From: Candidatus Colwellbacteria bacterium CG10_big_fil_rev_8_21_14_0_10_41_28
GTDB taxonomy: Bacteria; Patescibacteriota; Minisyncoccia; UBA6257; Colwellbacteraceae
NCBI GenBank assembly: GCA_002773755.1
Contig: PFAG01000013.1
Span: 1-20,062, forward strand
DNA length: 20,062 nucleotides
Direction: 5' to 3'
Shown here: piece by piece, positions 11,705-19,623 of the stretch
Layout: every line of letters starts with the position of its first letter
Numbering within the stretch: position 1 is the stretch's first letter
Made by a program: the position numbers and the translations under genes
Notes under the pieces: generated by a model
Database searches by the model: none
The model's input: only the letters and a program-made list of their open reading frames with translations
What the model was told of the DNA's origin: nothing

Positions 11705-13099
11705 ATGCTAAAGATATACAACACATTAACTAAGAAAAAAGAGGTTTTTAAACCCATTAAAAAGGGTCAGGTCAGTTTGTATACATGTGGACCAACGGTT
11801 TATGACACCGCCCATATTGGAAATCTCAGGACATACATCTTTGAAGATCTATTAAGAAGAACACTTAAATATCTTGGATACTCTGTTAAGCAGGTTATGA
11901 ATATAACTGATATTGAGGACAAGATAATTAAAAAAGCTAAAAGTCAGAAAAAGGATATCAGAGAGATAACCAGACCATACATAAAACTTTTTTTCAAAGA
12001 TCTTAAAAAGCTCAATGTAGAACCAGCTGAGAAATATCCTCTTGCGACCGATCACATAAAGGGGATGATCGATCTGATAAAGAAGTTGGTTGAGGGTGGA
12101 TATGCATATGTCGGAAAAGATAATTCTGTATATTTTGATATATCTAAATTTAAGGATTATGGACAACTAGTTGGTATTAAGAATATAGACATCAAAGATG
12201 GGGCAAGAGTTCTTGCAGACGAATATGATAAAGATGAAGCCCAAGATTTCGTTTTATGGAAGGCAAAGAAAGAAGGTGAGCCAAGCTGGAAAAGTCCTTG
12301 GGGAGAAGGTAGGCCAGGTTGGCATGTAGAGTGTTCTGTAATGAGCATGGCAGCCTTGGGCGAAACTATAGATATTCACACTGGGGGAGTGGATAACATA
12401 TTTCCTCATCACGACAACGAAATTGCTCAATCAGAAGCTGCCACCGGTAAAAAATTTGTGAACTACTGGATGCATGGAGAGCATCTTTTGGTAGATGAAG
12501 AAAAGATGGCTAAGAGCAAAAAGAACTTTTTTGTTCTCAAAGATATAGAGAAAAAAGGAATGATGCCTCTATCATTCAGATATCTTGTTGCGGAAGCTCA
12601 CTATAAGACCAGGCTCAACTTTACCTGGAAAGCGCTAGAGGGTGCAGAGAATGCAATTTGGAACTTGTGGCATGAACTGGGGAGGTTGAAGTTCATTGGT
12701 AGCAAGGACGAGTTTAAGGACAATGCCAAACTTTATAAAAAATACTTTAAAGATGTAAAAACAGTGGTTAGCGAAGACCTAAACATTCCAGGAGTTCTTT
12801 CTTTAATGAGAAGAGGAATAACTGATCCAGATCTTTCACCATCCCAAAAGAGATCTTTAGCTTTTGAATTTGATAAGATTTTAGGCTTTAACCTAAAACA
12901 TGCAGATAAGCTATATAAGATGCCAATTCACATAATGACTCTAGCAACCGGTAGAGAACTATTAAGACGTAATCAACAGTTTGTTAAGGCCGACACTTTA
13001 AGAAGAAAGATAGAATCCTTAGGATATAGTGTAGAGGACACATCATACGGACCCTTCCTATGGCCAACCAAACAGCAAAAATTCCACCCCAAGACCTAG
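11705..13099 (+). CDS. cysS: Cysteinyl-tRNA synthetase
   Basis: A class I synthetase that charges tRNA-Cys. The N-terminus has TCGPTVYDTAHIGN, with zinc ligand C28 and the HIGH-type motif HIGN (37-40). ECSVMS and HHDNEIAQSE supply the remaining zinc site, and the KMSKS motif reads KMAKS (267-271). The DALR-like helical C-terminus ends at residue 464, a normal length. It is the first gene of cysS-dnaB-recR. Its last 40 nt are shared with dnaB in another frame. Confidence 0.95.
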   Translation: MLKIYNTLTKKKEVFKPIKKGQVSLYTCGPTVYDTAHIGNLRTYIFEDLLRRTLKYLGYSVKQVMNITDIEDKIIKKAKSQKKDIREITRPYIKLFFKDLKKLNVEPAEKYPLATDHIKGMIDLIKKLVEGGYAYVGKDNSVYFDISKFKDYGQLVGIKNIDIKDGARVLADEYDKDEAQDFVLWKAKKEGEPSWKSPWGEGRPGWHVECSVMSMAALGETIDIHTGGVDNIFPHHDNEIAQSEAATGKKFVNYWMHGEHLLVDEEKMAKSKKNFFVLKDIEKKGMMPLSFRYLVAEAHYKTRLNFTWKALEGAENAIWNLWHELGRLKFIGSKDEFKDNAKLYKKYFKDVKTVVSEDLNIPGVLSLMRRGITDPDLSPSQKRSLAFEFDKILGFNLKHADKLYKMPIHIMTLATGRELLRRNQQFVKADTLRRKIESLGYSVEDTSYGPFLWPTKQQKFHPKT

Positions 13100-14424
13100 A
13101 CGCAGAGAAGTCTGTCTTAGGGGCACTCATGTTAGATAAGGATGCTGTAGCTGCAGTAGCCGATTTGTTGCGTGAAGGAGATTTCTATAAAAAGGCTCAC
13201 AGCCTTATTTACAAAACAATCGAAGAGCTTTGGGACAAAAGAGAACCCATCGATATTCTAAGTGTCACAGCCATTCTTAAAACAAAAAAGAAACTTGATG
13301 AAGTTGGTGGATCTGCATACTTAACAGAATTAGTTAACTCTGTTCCAACAGCGGCCCATGTTCTTCACTACGGAAAGATTGTAAAGGAGAAAAAAACATT
13401 GAGAGATCTTATTAACGTGTCGGCTTCTATTAGTGAAGGAGCTTTTAATCCAGCGAGCGATATAGAGGACTTCCTAGACATAGTTGAGCAGAAGATTTTT
13501 GCCATATCCCAACAATCAGTTTCAAAAAACTTTGCTTCTATAGGAGATGATCTAAGTAAGGCATATGACAGGATAGAAAAGCTTCACGAAGGAGAGGGGG
13601 AAACACTAAGGGGTACGCCAACAGGCTTTATCCAACTAGACAATATTCTTTCAGGTCTTCAGAGGTCAGATCTAGTTGTGGTTGGAGCTAGGCCTTCATA
13701 CGGAAAGACCTCTTTTGCTTTAGATATAGCTCGTTACGTTGCAGTCGATGCAAAAATGCCAGTTGGAGTTTTCTCTTTAGAAATGAGTAGGGAGCAGGTC
13801 ACAGATAGGCTTATAGCAGCTGAGGCTCAGGTAGACCTATGGAAGTTGAGAACGGGCAGACTAAAAGACGAATTAGATTTTCAGATGATCCAATCTGCAC
13901 TCGATAAATTGAGTGATGCCCCTCTCTTTATAGATGACACTCCATCTCCAAACATTATTCAGATGAGATCAATGGCCAGAAGACTTCAGGCTGAGAATAA
14001 GGGGCTTTCTTTGATAGTTGTAGACTATCTCCAATTGATTCAACCTCGTTCAGGCTCAGATAATTCTGTGCAACAGGTTACCGAAATATCAAGAGGGCTT
14101 AAGGGAATTGCAAGAGAATTAGATGTTCCGATTCTTGCTCTTTCACAGCTTTCTCGTGGAGTTGAGCAGAGAGAAGTTAAGGTCCCAAGACTCTCTGACT
14201 TGAGGGAGTCTGGATCAATCGAACAAGATGCTGATATTGTAATGTTCGTTCATCCTCGAGATAGAGCTAGGGTAGAAGTCCCTCCTGAAGATGAGAATAT
14301 CGTTGATATCATAATCGCCAAACATAGAAATGGACCATTGGGAACAGTTCCACTTTTCTTCGACAGGGAAAAGGCAAGTTTTAGGAATCTAGAGACAAGA
14401 CATGAGAATACCCAAGGAAATTAG
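13060..14424 (+). CDS. dnaB: Replicative DNA helicase DnaB
   Basis: A hexameric 5'-3' helicase at the replication fork. The N-terminal domain begins KIPPQDLDAEKSVLGALMLDKDAV, the usual family start, which makes ATG 13060 the natural choice even though it lies 40 nt inside cysS. The RecA-like C-terminal domain has Walker A GARPSYGKT (209-217, K216), the Walker B stretch LIVVDYLQLI, and the LSQLSRGVEQR and KHRNGPLGT motifs. The 454-aa length is normal and no intein is present. recR starts 23 nt before its end. Confidence 0.95.
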   Translation: MANQTAKIPPQDLDAEKSVLGALMLDKDAVAAVADLLREGDFYKKAHSLIYKTIEELWDKREPIDILSVTAILKTKKKLDEVGGSAYLTELVNSVPTAAHVLHYGKIVKEKKTLRDLINVSASISEGAFNPASDIEDFLDIVEQKIFAISQQSVSKNFASIGDDLSKAYDRIEKLHEGEGETLRGTPTGFIQLDNILSGLQRSDLVVVGARPSYGKTSFALDIARYVAVDAKMPVGVFSLEMSREQVTDRLIAAEAQVDLWKLRTGRLKDELDFQMIQSALDKLSDAPLFIDDTPSPNIIQMRSMARRLQAENKGLSLIVVDYLQLIQPRSGSDNSVQQVTEISRGLKGIARELDVPILALSQLSRGVEQREVKVPRLSDLRESGSIEQDADIVMFVHPRDRARVEVPPEDENIVDIIIAKHRNGPLGTVPLFFDREKASFRNLETRHENTQGN

Positions 14425-15004
14425 AAAACTTGCTGACGCTCTTTCCAGTCTTCCTGGAATTGGACCAAGGCAGGGTATTAGACTTGCCTTCCATCTAATC
14501 AAAAAAGGTGAGGGTTTTCAGAAATCTTTAGCAGATGATATTAAAGACCTTTCTGCGGTTAAGATCTGTTCAGATTGTTTCTATATCCACTCCAATCCAG
14601 GGGAGCTCTGTGAGATATGCAGTGATCCAGATAGGGATAAAAGTATAATCGCCATTGTAGAAAAGGATACAGACCTAACCTCAATGGAAAATGCCAGTAA
14701 GTTTAATGGAACATACCTTGTCCTTGGAGAATTCGGCAGAGGAGGATCTCTTGAGCCAGATCAGAAGCTAAAAATAAAGAGTCTCAGGAGTCGTATTAAA
14801 AGAGATGGGTTTAGTAAGGCAAAAGAGATAGTCATCGCCCTCAACCCAAACCCTCAAAATAACTTTCTATCTGCTCAAATAGAGAAAGAGCTCGATGAAT
14901 TGGCTGAAAGAATCACCAGACTTGGAGTTGGAATTCCTTCGGGAGGAGAAATAGAATTTGCTGACGAAGATACTCTAGGTGGGGCGATTGAACACAGGAG
15001 ATAG
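14402..15004 (+). CDS. recR: Recombination mediator RecR
   Basis: RecR works with RecO (and RecF) to load RecA on gapped DNA. The 200-aa protein has the helix-hairpin-helix (LPGIGPRQGIRLAFHL, 17-32), a four-cysteine zinc finger (C56, C59, C70, C73), the Toprim domain beginning at about 80 (IIAIVEKDTDL) and the C-terminal RLGVGIPSGGEIEFAD segment. All elements are intact. It overlaps dnaB by 23 nt and is the last gene of the unit. Confidence 0.95.
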   Translation: MRIPKEIRKLADALSSLPGIGPRQGIRLAFHLIKKGEGFQKSLADDIKDLSAVKICSDCFYIHSNPGELCEICSDPDRDKSIIAIVEKDTDLTSMENASKFNGTYLVLGEFGRGGSLEPDQKLKIKSLRSRIKRDGFSKAKEIVIALNPNPQNNFLSAQIEKELDELAERITRLGVGIPSGGEIEFADEDTLGGAIEHRR

Positions 15005-15006
15005 GT

Positions 15007-15035
15007 TTGACACCCAAGTCACAATTTTGTAACTT
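15007..15035 (+). promoter_or_regulatory. Probable promoter of grpE-dnaK
   Basis: A consensus -35 TTGACA (15007-15012) starts 2 nt after the recR stop; 17 nt later lies a weak -10 TAACTT (15030-15035). The grpE ATG at 15059 is 23 nt further, with AAGAGG at 15046-15051 as ribosome-binding site, so this unit has a normal leader. No CIRCE inverted repeat was seen. Confidence 0.5.
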
Positions 15036-15058
15036 CTTAACTGCCAAGAGGCTTATAC

Positions 15059-15535
15059 ATGTCAGAAAAGGACAACCAAAAAGAGAATAAGGATTTAAAT
15101 TCCCTCAAGAAGGAACGCGATGAGTATCTAGATGGCTGGAAGAGGGCTAAAGCTGATCTAATCAACTACAAAAAGGAGGAATTGAGCAGGTTGGAGCAGA
15201 TCGCTAAATTCTCAAATGAAGATCTGGTTATAGAGTTAATTCAGGTTCTTGATAATTTTGAACTCGCTCTCTCAACTCTCGAAAAAGATGGCAAGGTAGA
15301 TAAGGGTGTGTATATGATAAAGAGTCAGATAGAAGAGATTCTGAAAAGGAGAGGGCTTGAATCAATGGAAGTAGAAGAGGGAGAAGAGTTCGATCCGACA
15401 ATTCACGATGCGATAGCTAACATAAGCACGGAAGAGGATTTGGATAATAAGATCGCCGAGCAGGTTGAAAGGGGATACGTCCTTCACGGCAAAATTATTA
15501 GAGCAGCAAAAGTAAAGGTATATAAGAAGAAATAA
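15059..15535 (+). CDS. grpE: Nucleotide exchange factor GrpE
   Basis: GrpE releases ADP from DnaK. The 158-aa protein has an acidic, Lys/Glu-rich N-terminus, a long coiled coil (about 12-60, ERDEYLDGWKRAKADLINYKKE), and the beta domain with IHDAIANISTEEDLDNKIAEQVERGYVLHGKIIRAAKVKV-type sequence. All fit the family at a compact length. It precedes dnaK by 5 nt. An hrcA repressor gene is absent from the window. Confidence 0.93.
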   Translation: MSEKDNQKENKDLNSLKKERDEYLDGWKRAKADLINYKKEELSRLEQIAKFSNEDLVIELIQVLDNFELALSTLEKDGKVDKGVYMIKSQIEEILKRRGLESMEVEEGEEFDPTIHDAIANISTEEDLDNKIAEQVERGYVLHGKIIRAAKVKVYKKK

Positions 15536-15540
15536 ATAAC

Positions 15541-17412
15541 ATGGCAAAAATATTAGGAATAGATTTAGGAACAACAAACTCTGCAATGGCAGTAATAGAA
15601 GGGGGTGAGGCTAAGATTTTGGAAAATGCAGAGGGCAATAGAACAACGCCCTCAATAGTAGCTCTCTCAAAATCAAATGAGAGATTGGTTGGTCTTTTGG
15701 CCAAGAGACAAGCCATAACTAACCCACAAAATACAATTAGTTCAGTAAAGAGACTGATCGGAAGAAATTTCTCGGACGAAGGTGTTCAAAGAGATAAGAA
15801 AAATCTTCCTTTCGAAATTAGAGAATCTTCTGATGCAGGAGTAGAAATAAAGATGGGTGATAAGTGGCACAAGCCAGAAGAAATTTCAGCAATGGTGCTC
15901 ACTAAACTTAAGAAGGATGCTGAAAGCAGAATTGGAGAAGAGATTAGCGAGGCTGTAATAACAGTTCCAGCATATTTTGATGATTCACAAAGACAGGCTA
16001 CCAAAAATGCTGGTGAAATTGCTGGTCTAACTGTAAAAAGAATTATCAACGAGCCAACAGCAGCAGCTCTGGCATATGGACTTGATAAAGAAAAGGATGA
16101 GAAGATAGTTGTTTTTGATTTTGGAGGAGGAACCTTCGACATATCTGTTCTCGAAGTAGGGGACAATACTGTGGAGGTTAAGGCAACTGGAGGGGATACT
16201 CACTTGGGAGGAGATGACTTCGATCAGAAGATAATCGGATATCTCTTATCTGAATATAAAAAACAGGAAGGGGTGGATATCTCAGGAGATCCTCTCGCAC
16301 TCCAAAGACTTAAGGAGGCCTCAGAAAGAGCTAAGCATGAGCTATCAACAGCTATAGAAACAGAAGTTAATCTTCCATATATAACCTCAGATGCATCTGG
16401 GCCAAAACACTTCCTACTCAAATTGAGTAGAGCAAAATTAGAAGAGTTAACAGGAGATCTGGTTAAAGAGTCCATAGATTTAGTTAGAGAAGTTGTCACA
16501 GCGCCATCACCAAAAGGAGCTGGACTCAAGATAGGGGATATTAATGAGATCATCATGGTAGGTGGTCAAACTAGAATGCCTTCAGTTCAGCAGGCGGTAA
16601 AAGATTTATTTGGCAAAGAGCCACATTATGGAATCAACCCAGATGAAGTTGTTGCAGTTGGTGCGGCTATCCAGGCGGGCATTCTCCAAGGAGATGTAAA
16701 AGATGTTCTTCTTCTTGATGTCACACCACTTTCTCTCGGAATAGAGACATTAGGGGGAGTTAGCACAAAACTAATAGAGAAAAATACGACAATCCCAACC
16801 TCAAAGAGTCAAACATTCTCGACTGCTGCTGATAATCAGACATCCGTAGAGATTCACATCCTTCAGGGTGAAAGAGAGATGGCGTCAGATAATAAAGCTC
16901 TAGGAAGATTCATTCTCGATGGAATTCCTCCTGCGCCAAGAGGCGTTCCTCAAGTAGAGGTAACTTTTGACATAGATGCCAATGGAATTCTAAATGTTAA
17001 GGCGGTTGATAAGGCTAGTGGAAAGACTCAGTCTATAAGAATTGAGGCAACAACCTCTCTCAGTAAGGATGAGATAGAAAAACTTAAACATGAGGCTGCA
17101 GAGCACGCAGAGGAAGATAAAAAGAAGAGAGAGGCTATAGAAGAGAAGAATAAAGCAGAAGCTCTTGTATATACAGCCGAGAAATCACTTAAGGAGGTTG
17201 GCGAGAAAGTTGATGCAGATACAAGAAAGAGTATAGAAGACGATATAACCGATCTTAAATCCGTCTTAGAAAGTGGAGATCCAGAAAAGATTAAATCTAA
17301 ATCAGAAAAACTCTCATCATCGCTTCAAAAGATAGGCGAGATAATGTATAAAGAAGCTAGTGATAAAAAGGAGGAAGGGGGTCCTGAAGAAGATAAAGAT
17401 AAGGAAAAATAG
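15541..17412 (+). CDS. dnaK: Molecular chaperone DnaK (Hsp70)
   Basis: An ATP-driven chaperone. The N-terminal ATPase domain opens with GIDLGTTNSAMAV (5-17) and carries the phosphate-2 loop VFDFGGGTFDISVLEV, the NEPTAAALAYG stretch and the adenosine loop IMVGGQTRMPSVQ. The substrate domain has LLLDVTPLSLGIETLGG and IPTSKSQTFSTAADNQ. A helical lid and a Glu/Asp/Lys tail (GGPEEDKDKEK) close the 623-aa protein. The length and all motifs are standard. The gene is separated from dnaJ by a membrane-protein gene. Confidence 0.97.
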   Translation: MAKILGIDLGTTNSAMAVIEGGEAKILENAEGNRTTPSIVALSKSNERLVGLLAKRQAITNPQNTISSVKRLIGRNFSDEGVQRDKKNLPFEIRESSDAGVEIKMGDKWHKPEEISAMVLTKLKKDAESRIGEEISEAVITVPAYFDDSQRQATKNAGEIAGLTVKRIINEPTAAALAYGLDKEKDEKIVVFDFGGGTFDISVLEVGDNTVEVKATGGDTHLGGDDFDQKIIGYLLSEYKKQEGVDISGDPLALQRLKEASERAKHELSTAIETEVNLPYITSDASGPKHFLLKLSRAKLEELTGDLVKESIDLVREVVTAPSPKGAGLKIGDINEIIMVGGQTRMPSVQQAVKDLFGKEPHYGINPDEVVAVGAAIQAGILQGDVKDVLLLDVTPLSLGIETLGGVSTKLIEKNTTIPTSKSQTFSTAADNQTSVEIHILQGEREMASDNKALGRFILDGIPPAPRGVPQVEVTFDIDANGILNVKAVDKASGKTQSIRIEATTSLSKDEIEKLKHEAAEHAEEDKKKREAIEEKNKAEALVYTAEKSLKEVGEKVDADTRKSIEDDITDLKSVLESGDPEKIKSKSEKLSSSLQKIGEIMYKEASDKKEEGGPEEDKDKEK

Positions 17413-17436
17413 CCTCCATCCGCCATACATTCTTTA

Positions 17437-18426
17437 ATGGGAAACCTTCTTGAAAAACACGAAGAGCAAGCTTCTATTATCAGTGAAGAGAATGCCGCTA
17501 CGGGTAGAATATCTCTAATAAAGACATACTCTCTAATTGGAGGAATAATTTTGTTAGCTGTTAGTACTAGTTTCTCATTTATGTCCGGGCATCCTTTTGC
17601 TGGGACTTTCTTCTTAGTGCTTTTCCTGGCTCTATACGTGGTTGAGGCTTTAATTCTGACGGGTAGTAAATATGCCCTTGTTTCTTCCGTATTCTCTGGT
17701 CTAGGGTTAGTGATGTTCTTGTTTGCCCCACCTTTTAAATTCTTCTTTATCTTCACTTTGACTCTAATAGTTTTCTTATTCTGGGCACACTATTTTGGAA
17801 GTAGAGAGTATAACAACATGGTTAAGCTTGATTTCTTCGGAGCCGCAAGAAGAACCGGATCATTAGTGATTATAGGAGTTGCCATATTCTTCAGCTATAT
17901 CCTTGTTGCTAATGGAAATATTTTTCTTCAGGAGAAGAATGTTAGTAGGTTGGTTGATATAGTAATTGTGCCAGTGGCGAAGCCTTTTGTTGGCAACTTC
18001 TCTAGCAATACAAAGTTAGATGATGTGATAACCAGTCTTGCTCAAAAACAGTTAGAGGAGGATATCCGTTATCAAAGACTAACTGAGAACAATAAGAAGG
18101 CTTCTATCCAAGCAACACACGACCAGTTAGTGATAGAGCTTCAGGATAAGGTGAGCTCAAGTATTATCTTAGACCTAGAGGCATCAGTCTCAGAGAATGT
18201 TAAAAATGCTCTTGTGACAGTGTCTAGTCAGATTCCAGATGGACAAAGGGTTTTTTGGGGAGGCATTATGATTCTATTTATCCTAGTAACTGCCCTTGGG
18301 TTCAAGTTCTTCGTTTACTATCCAGTAGCCCTAATTGCATTCGTTACCTACGAGTTGCTTATAGGTTCAGGGTTTATGGAAATAAAGCTTGAGACAAGGA
18401 CCAAGGAGGTTGTCGAAATAAATTGA
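17437..18426 (+). CDS. Multi-pass membrane protein between dnaK and dnaJ, function unknown
   Basis: A 329-aa protein with a soluble N-terminal stretch (1-28), five hydrophobic segments (about 29-48, 54-75, 80-96, 99-119 and 140-158), a polar domain of about 110 residues (160-270) that is helical and Gln/Glu/Lys-rich in its middle, and two further hydrophobic segments (about 272-290 and 292-311). I recognise no family and no catalytic motif. The gene starts 24 nt after dnaK, with no clear ribosome-binding site, and dnaJ's promoter overlaps its end. It is the only gene in the main part of the window that ends in TGA, and an in-frame TAA follows at once (18427-18429). Confidence 0.75.
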   Translation: MGNLLEKHEEQASIISEENAATGRISLIKTYSLIGGIILLAVSTSFSFMSGHPFAGTFFLVLFLALYVVEALILTGSKYALVSSVFSGLGLVMFLFAPPFKFFFIFTLTLIVFLFWAHYFGSREYNNMVKLDFFGAARRTGSLVIIGVAIFFSYILVANGNIFLQEKNVSRLVDIVIVPVAKPFVGNFSSNTKLDDVITSLAQKQLEEDIRYQRLTENNKKASIQATHDQLVIELQDKVSSSIILDLEASVSENVKNALVTVSSQIPDGQRVFWGGIMILFILVTALGFKFFVYYPVALIAFVTYELLIGSGFMEIKLETRTKEVVEIN

Positions 18427-18451
18427 TAACCACTTAATTAATCACTATTCT
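18423..18451 (+). promoter_or_regulatory. Promoter of dnaJ, leaderless geometry
   Basis: A -35 TTGATA (18423-18428) over the stop of the upstream gene, a 17-nt spacer and a -10 TATTCT (18446-18451). The ATG at 18461 is 9 nt past the -10, so the predicted leader is 0-3 nt. Confidence 0.72.
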
Positions 18452-18460
18452 TATTTAGCA

Positions 18461-19516
18461 ATGCAGGATTATTATCAAATATTGGGAGTTCAAAAAGGAG
18501 CCTCAGAAGAGGAAATCAAAAAAGCATATAGAAAACTTGCCCACAAATATCATCCAGACAGAGGTGGAGATGAAGATAAGTTTAAGGAGGCGTCTGAGGC
18601 ATATCAGGTTTTATCAAACAAAGAAAAACGTGCTCAGTACGATAAGTTCGGGAAAGTCTTTGAGGGGGGCAATCCTTTTGCTGGTGGTGCTAATGGAAAC
18701 TGGGATATCAATTTTAGTGGTTTTGAAGACTTGGGGGACATCGAAGATATATTTGGTTCCATCTTCGAAGGCATGGGTATTAGAAAAAGGAAGACATATC
18801 AGAGGGGTGCTGATGTGGAGGTTGTTAAGGAAATCTCATTAGAGGACGCTCAAAAAGGGAAAGATTTAGAAGTTGAACTTAACACACACGTTAAGTGTGA
18901 TTTGTGTAAGGGAGAGGGTCATGATAAAGATGTTAACTTTATCAGATGTTCATACTGCAGTGGACAAGGTCAAGTTAAGCAGACGAGGAATACTTTTTTT
19001 GGAACCTTTGCTCAAGTCTCAACATGTCCTGAGTGTAAGGGAGCCGGAGAAACCCCAGAAAAGGTTTGTAAAGAATGTAAGGGAGCGGGAAGAGTTATGA
19101 GTAAAAGAAATATTAGTGTTAGCATCAGACCAGGAGTAGAAGATGGTCAGATAGTTAAGATCCAAGGGGAGGGAGAAGCGGGAGAGAACAATACAGTAGC
19201 GGGAGATCTATATATAAGAATCAGGGTTGCCCCTCATGCTATTTTTGAGAGAAGGGGGTATGACCTATATAGAGAGATGGAAGTTGATATAACAGATCTT
19301 CTTCTTGGCAAAGAGATAGCTGCAACCGGGCTTGATGGGAAAGACCATAGAATTAAAATTCCAACCGGGTATGACATAAGAGATGAGCTGAGAGTAGGGG
19401 GTGCTGGTGTTACCAAATCGGGAGACTTAGTAATTAGACCAATATTCAAGACTCCTAAAAAGTTAAGTAAGAAGGCGAAAGATCTCCTTGAAAAACTTCA
19501 AGAAGAGCTTGAATAA
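18461..19516 (+). CDS. dnaJ: Chaperone DnaJ (Hsp40)
   Basis: The DnaK co-chaperone. It has a J domain with HPD at 31-33, a Gly/Phe-rich linker (about 62-105), and four CxxCxGxG zinc repeats starting at C146, C163, C189 and C203. The C-terminal substrate domains then run to the end at residue 351. This is a complete type A DnaJ of slightly compact size. It has its own promoter, apart from grpE-dnaK, and is followed by an inverted repeat and tRNA-Lys. Confidence 0.96.
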   Translation: MQDYYQILGVQKGASEEEIKKAYRKLAHKYHPDRGGDEDKFKEASEAYQVLSNKEKRAQYDKFGKVFEGGNPFAGGANGNWDINFSGFEDLGDIEDIFGSIFEGMGIRKRKTYQRGADVEVVKEISLEDAQKGKDLEVELNTHVKCDLCKGEGHDKDVNFIRCSYCSGQGQVKQTRNTFFGTFAQVSTCPECKGAGETPEKVCKECKGAGRVMSKRNISVSIRPGVEDGQIVKIQGEGEAGENNTVAGDLYIRIRVAPHAIFERRGYDLYREMEVDITDLLLGKEIAATGLDGKDHRIKIPTGYDIRDELRVGGAGVTKSGDLVIRPIFKTPKKLSKKAKDLLEKLQEELE

Positions 19517-19517
19517 G

Positions 19518-19545
19518 CAATCTATAAGAGTTAATTTATAGATTG
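19518..19545 (+). repeat. Perfect 10-bp inverted repeat before tRNA-Lys
   Basis: CAATCTATAA (19518-19527) and TTATAGATTG (19536-19545) are exact inverted copies around an 8-nt loop. The structure begins 1 nt after the dnaJ stop and ends 1 nt before the tRNA. No T-tract follows. A weak promoter (TTGAAT 19509-19514, TAATTT 19532-19537) overlaps it, so it could be an operator, a weak terminator or a processing hairpin. Confidence 0.6.
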
Positions 19546-19546
19546 A

Positions 19547-19619
19547 CCGCCCGTAGCTCAATCGGTAGAGCAACGGCCTTTTAAGCCGGTGGTTGGAGGT
19601 TCGATTCCTCCCGGGCGGA
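19547..19619 (+). tRNA. tRNA-Lys (anticodon TTT)
   Basis: Acceptor CCGCCCG / CGGGCGG (19547-19553 with 19612-19618), discriminator A19619, D arm GCTC/GAGC, anticodon arm CGGC / GCCG with TTT at 19580-19582, and T arm GGAGG-TTCGATT-CCTCC. The first pair is C1:G72, unusual for bacterial tRNA-Lys, and 27-43 is an A-G mismatch. CCA is not encoded; CAA follows. Confidence 0.9.
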
Positions 19620-19623
19620 CAAG

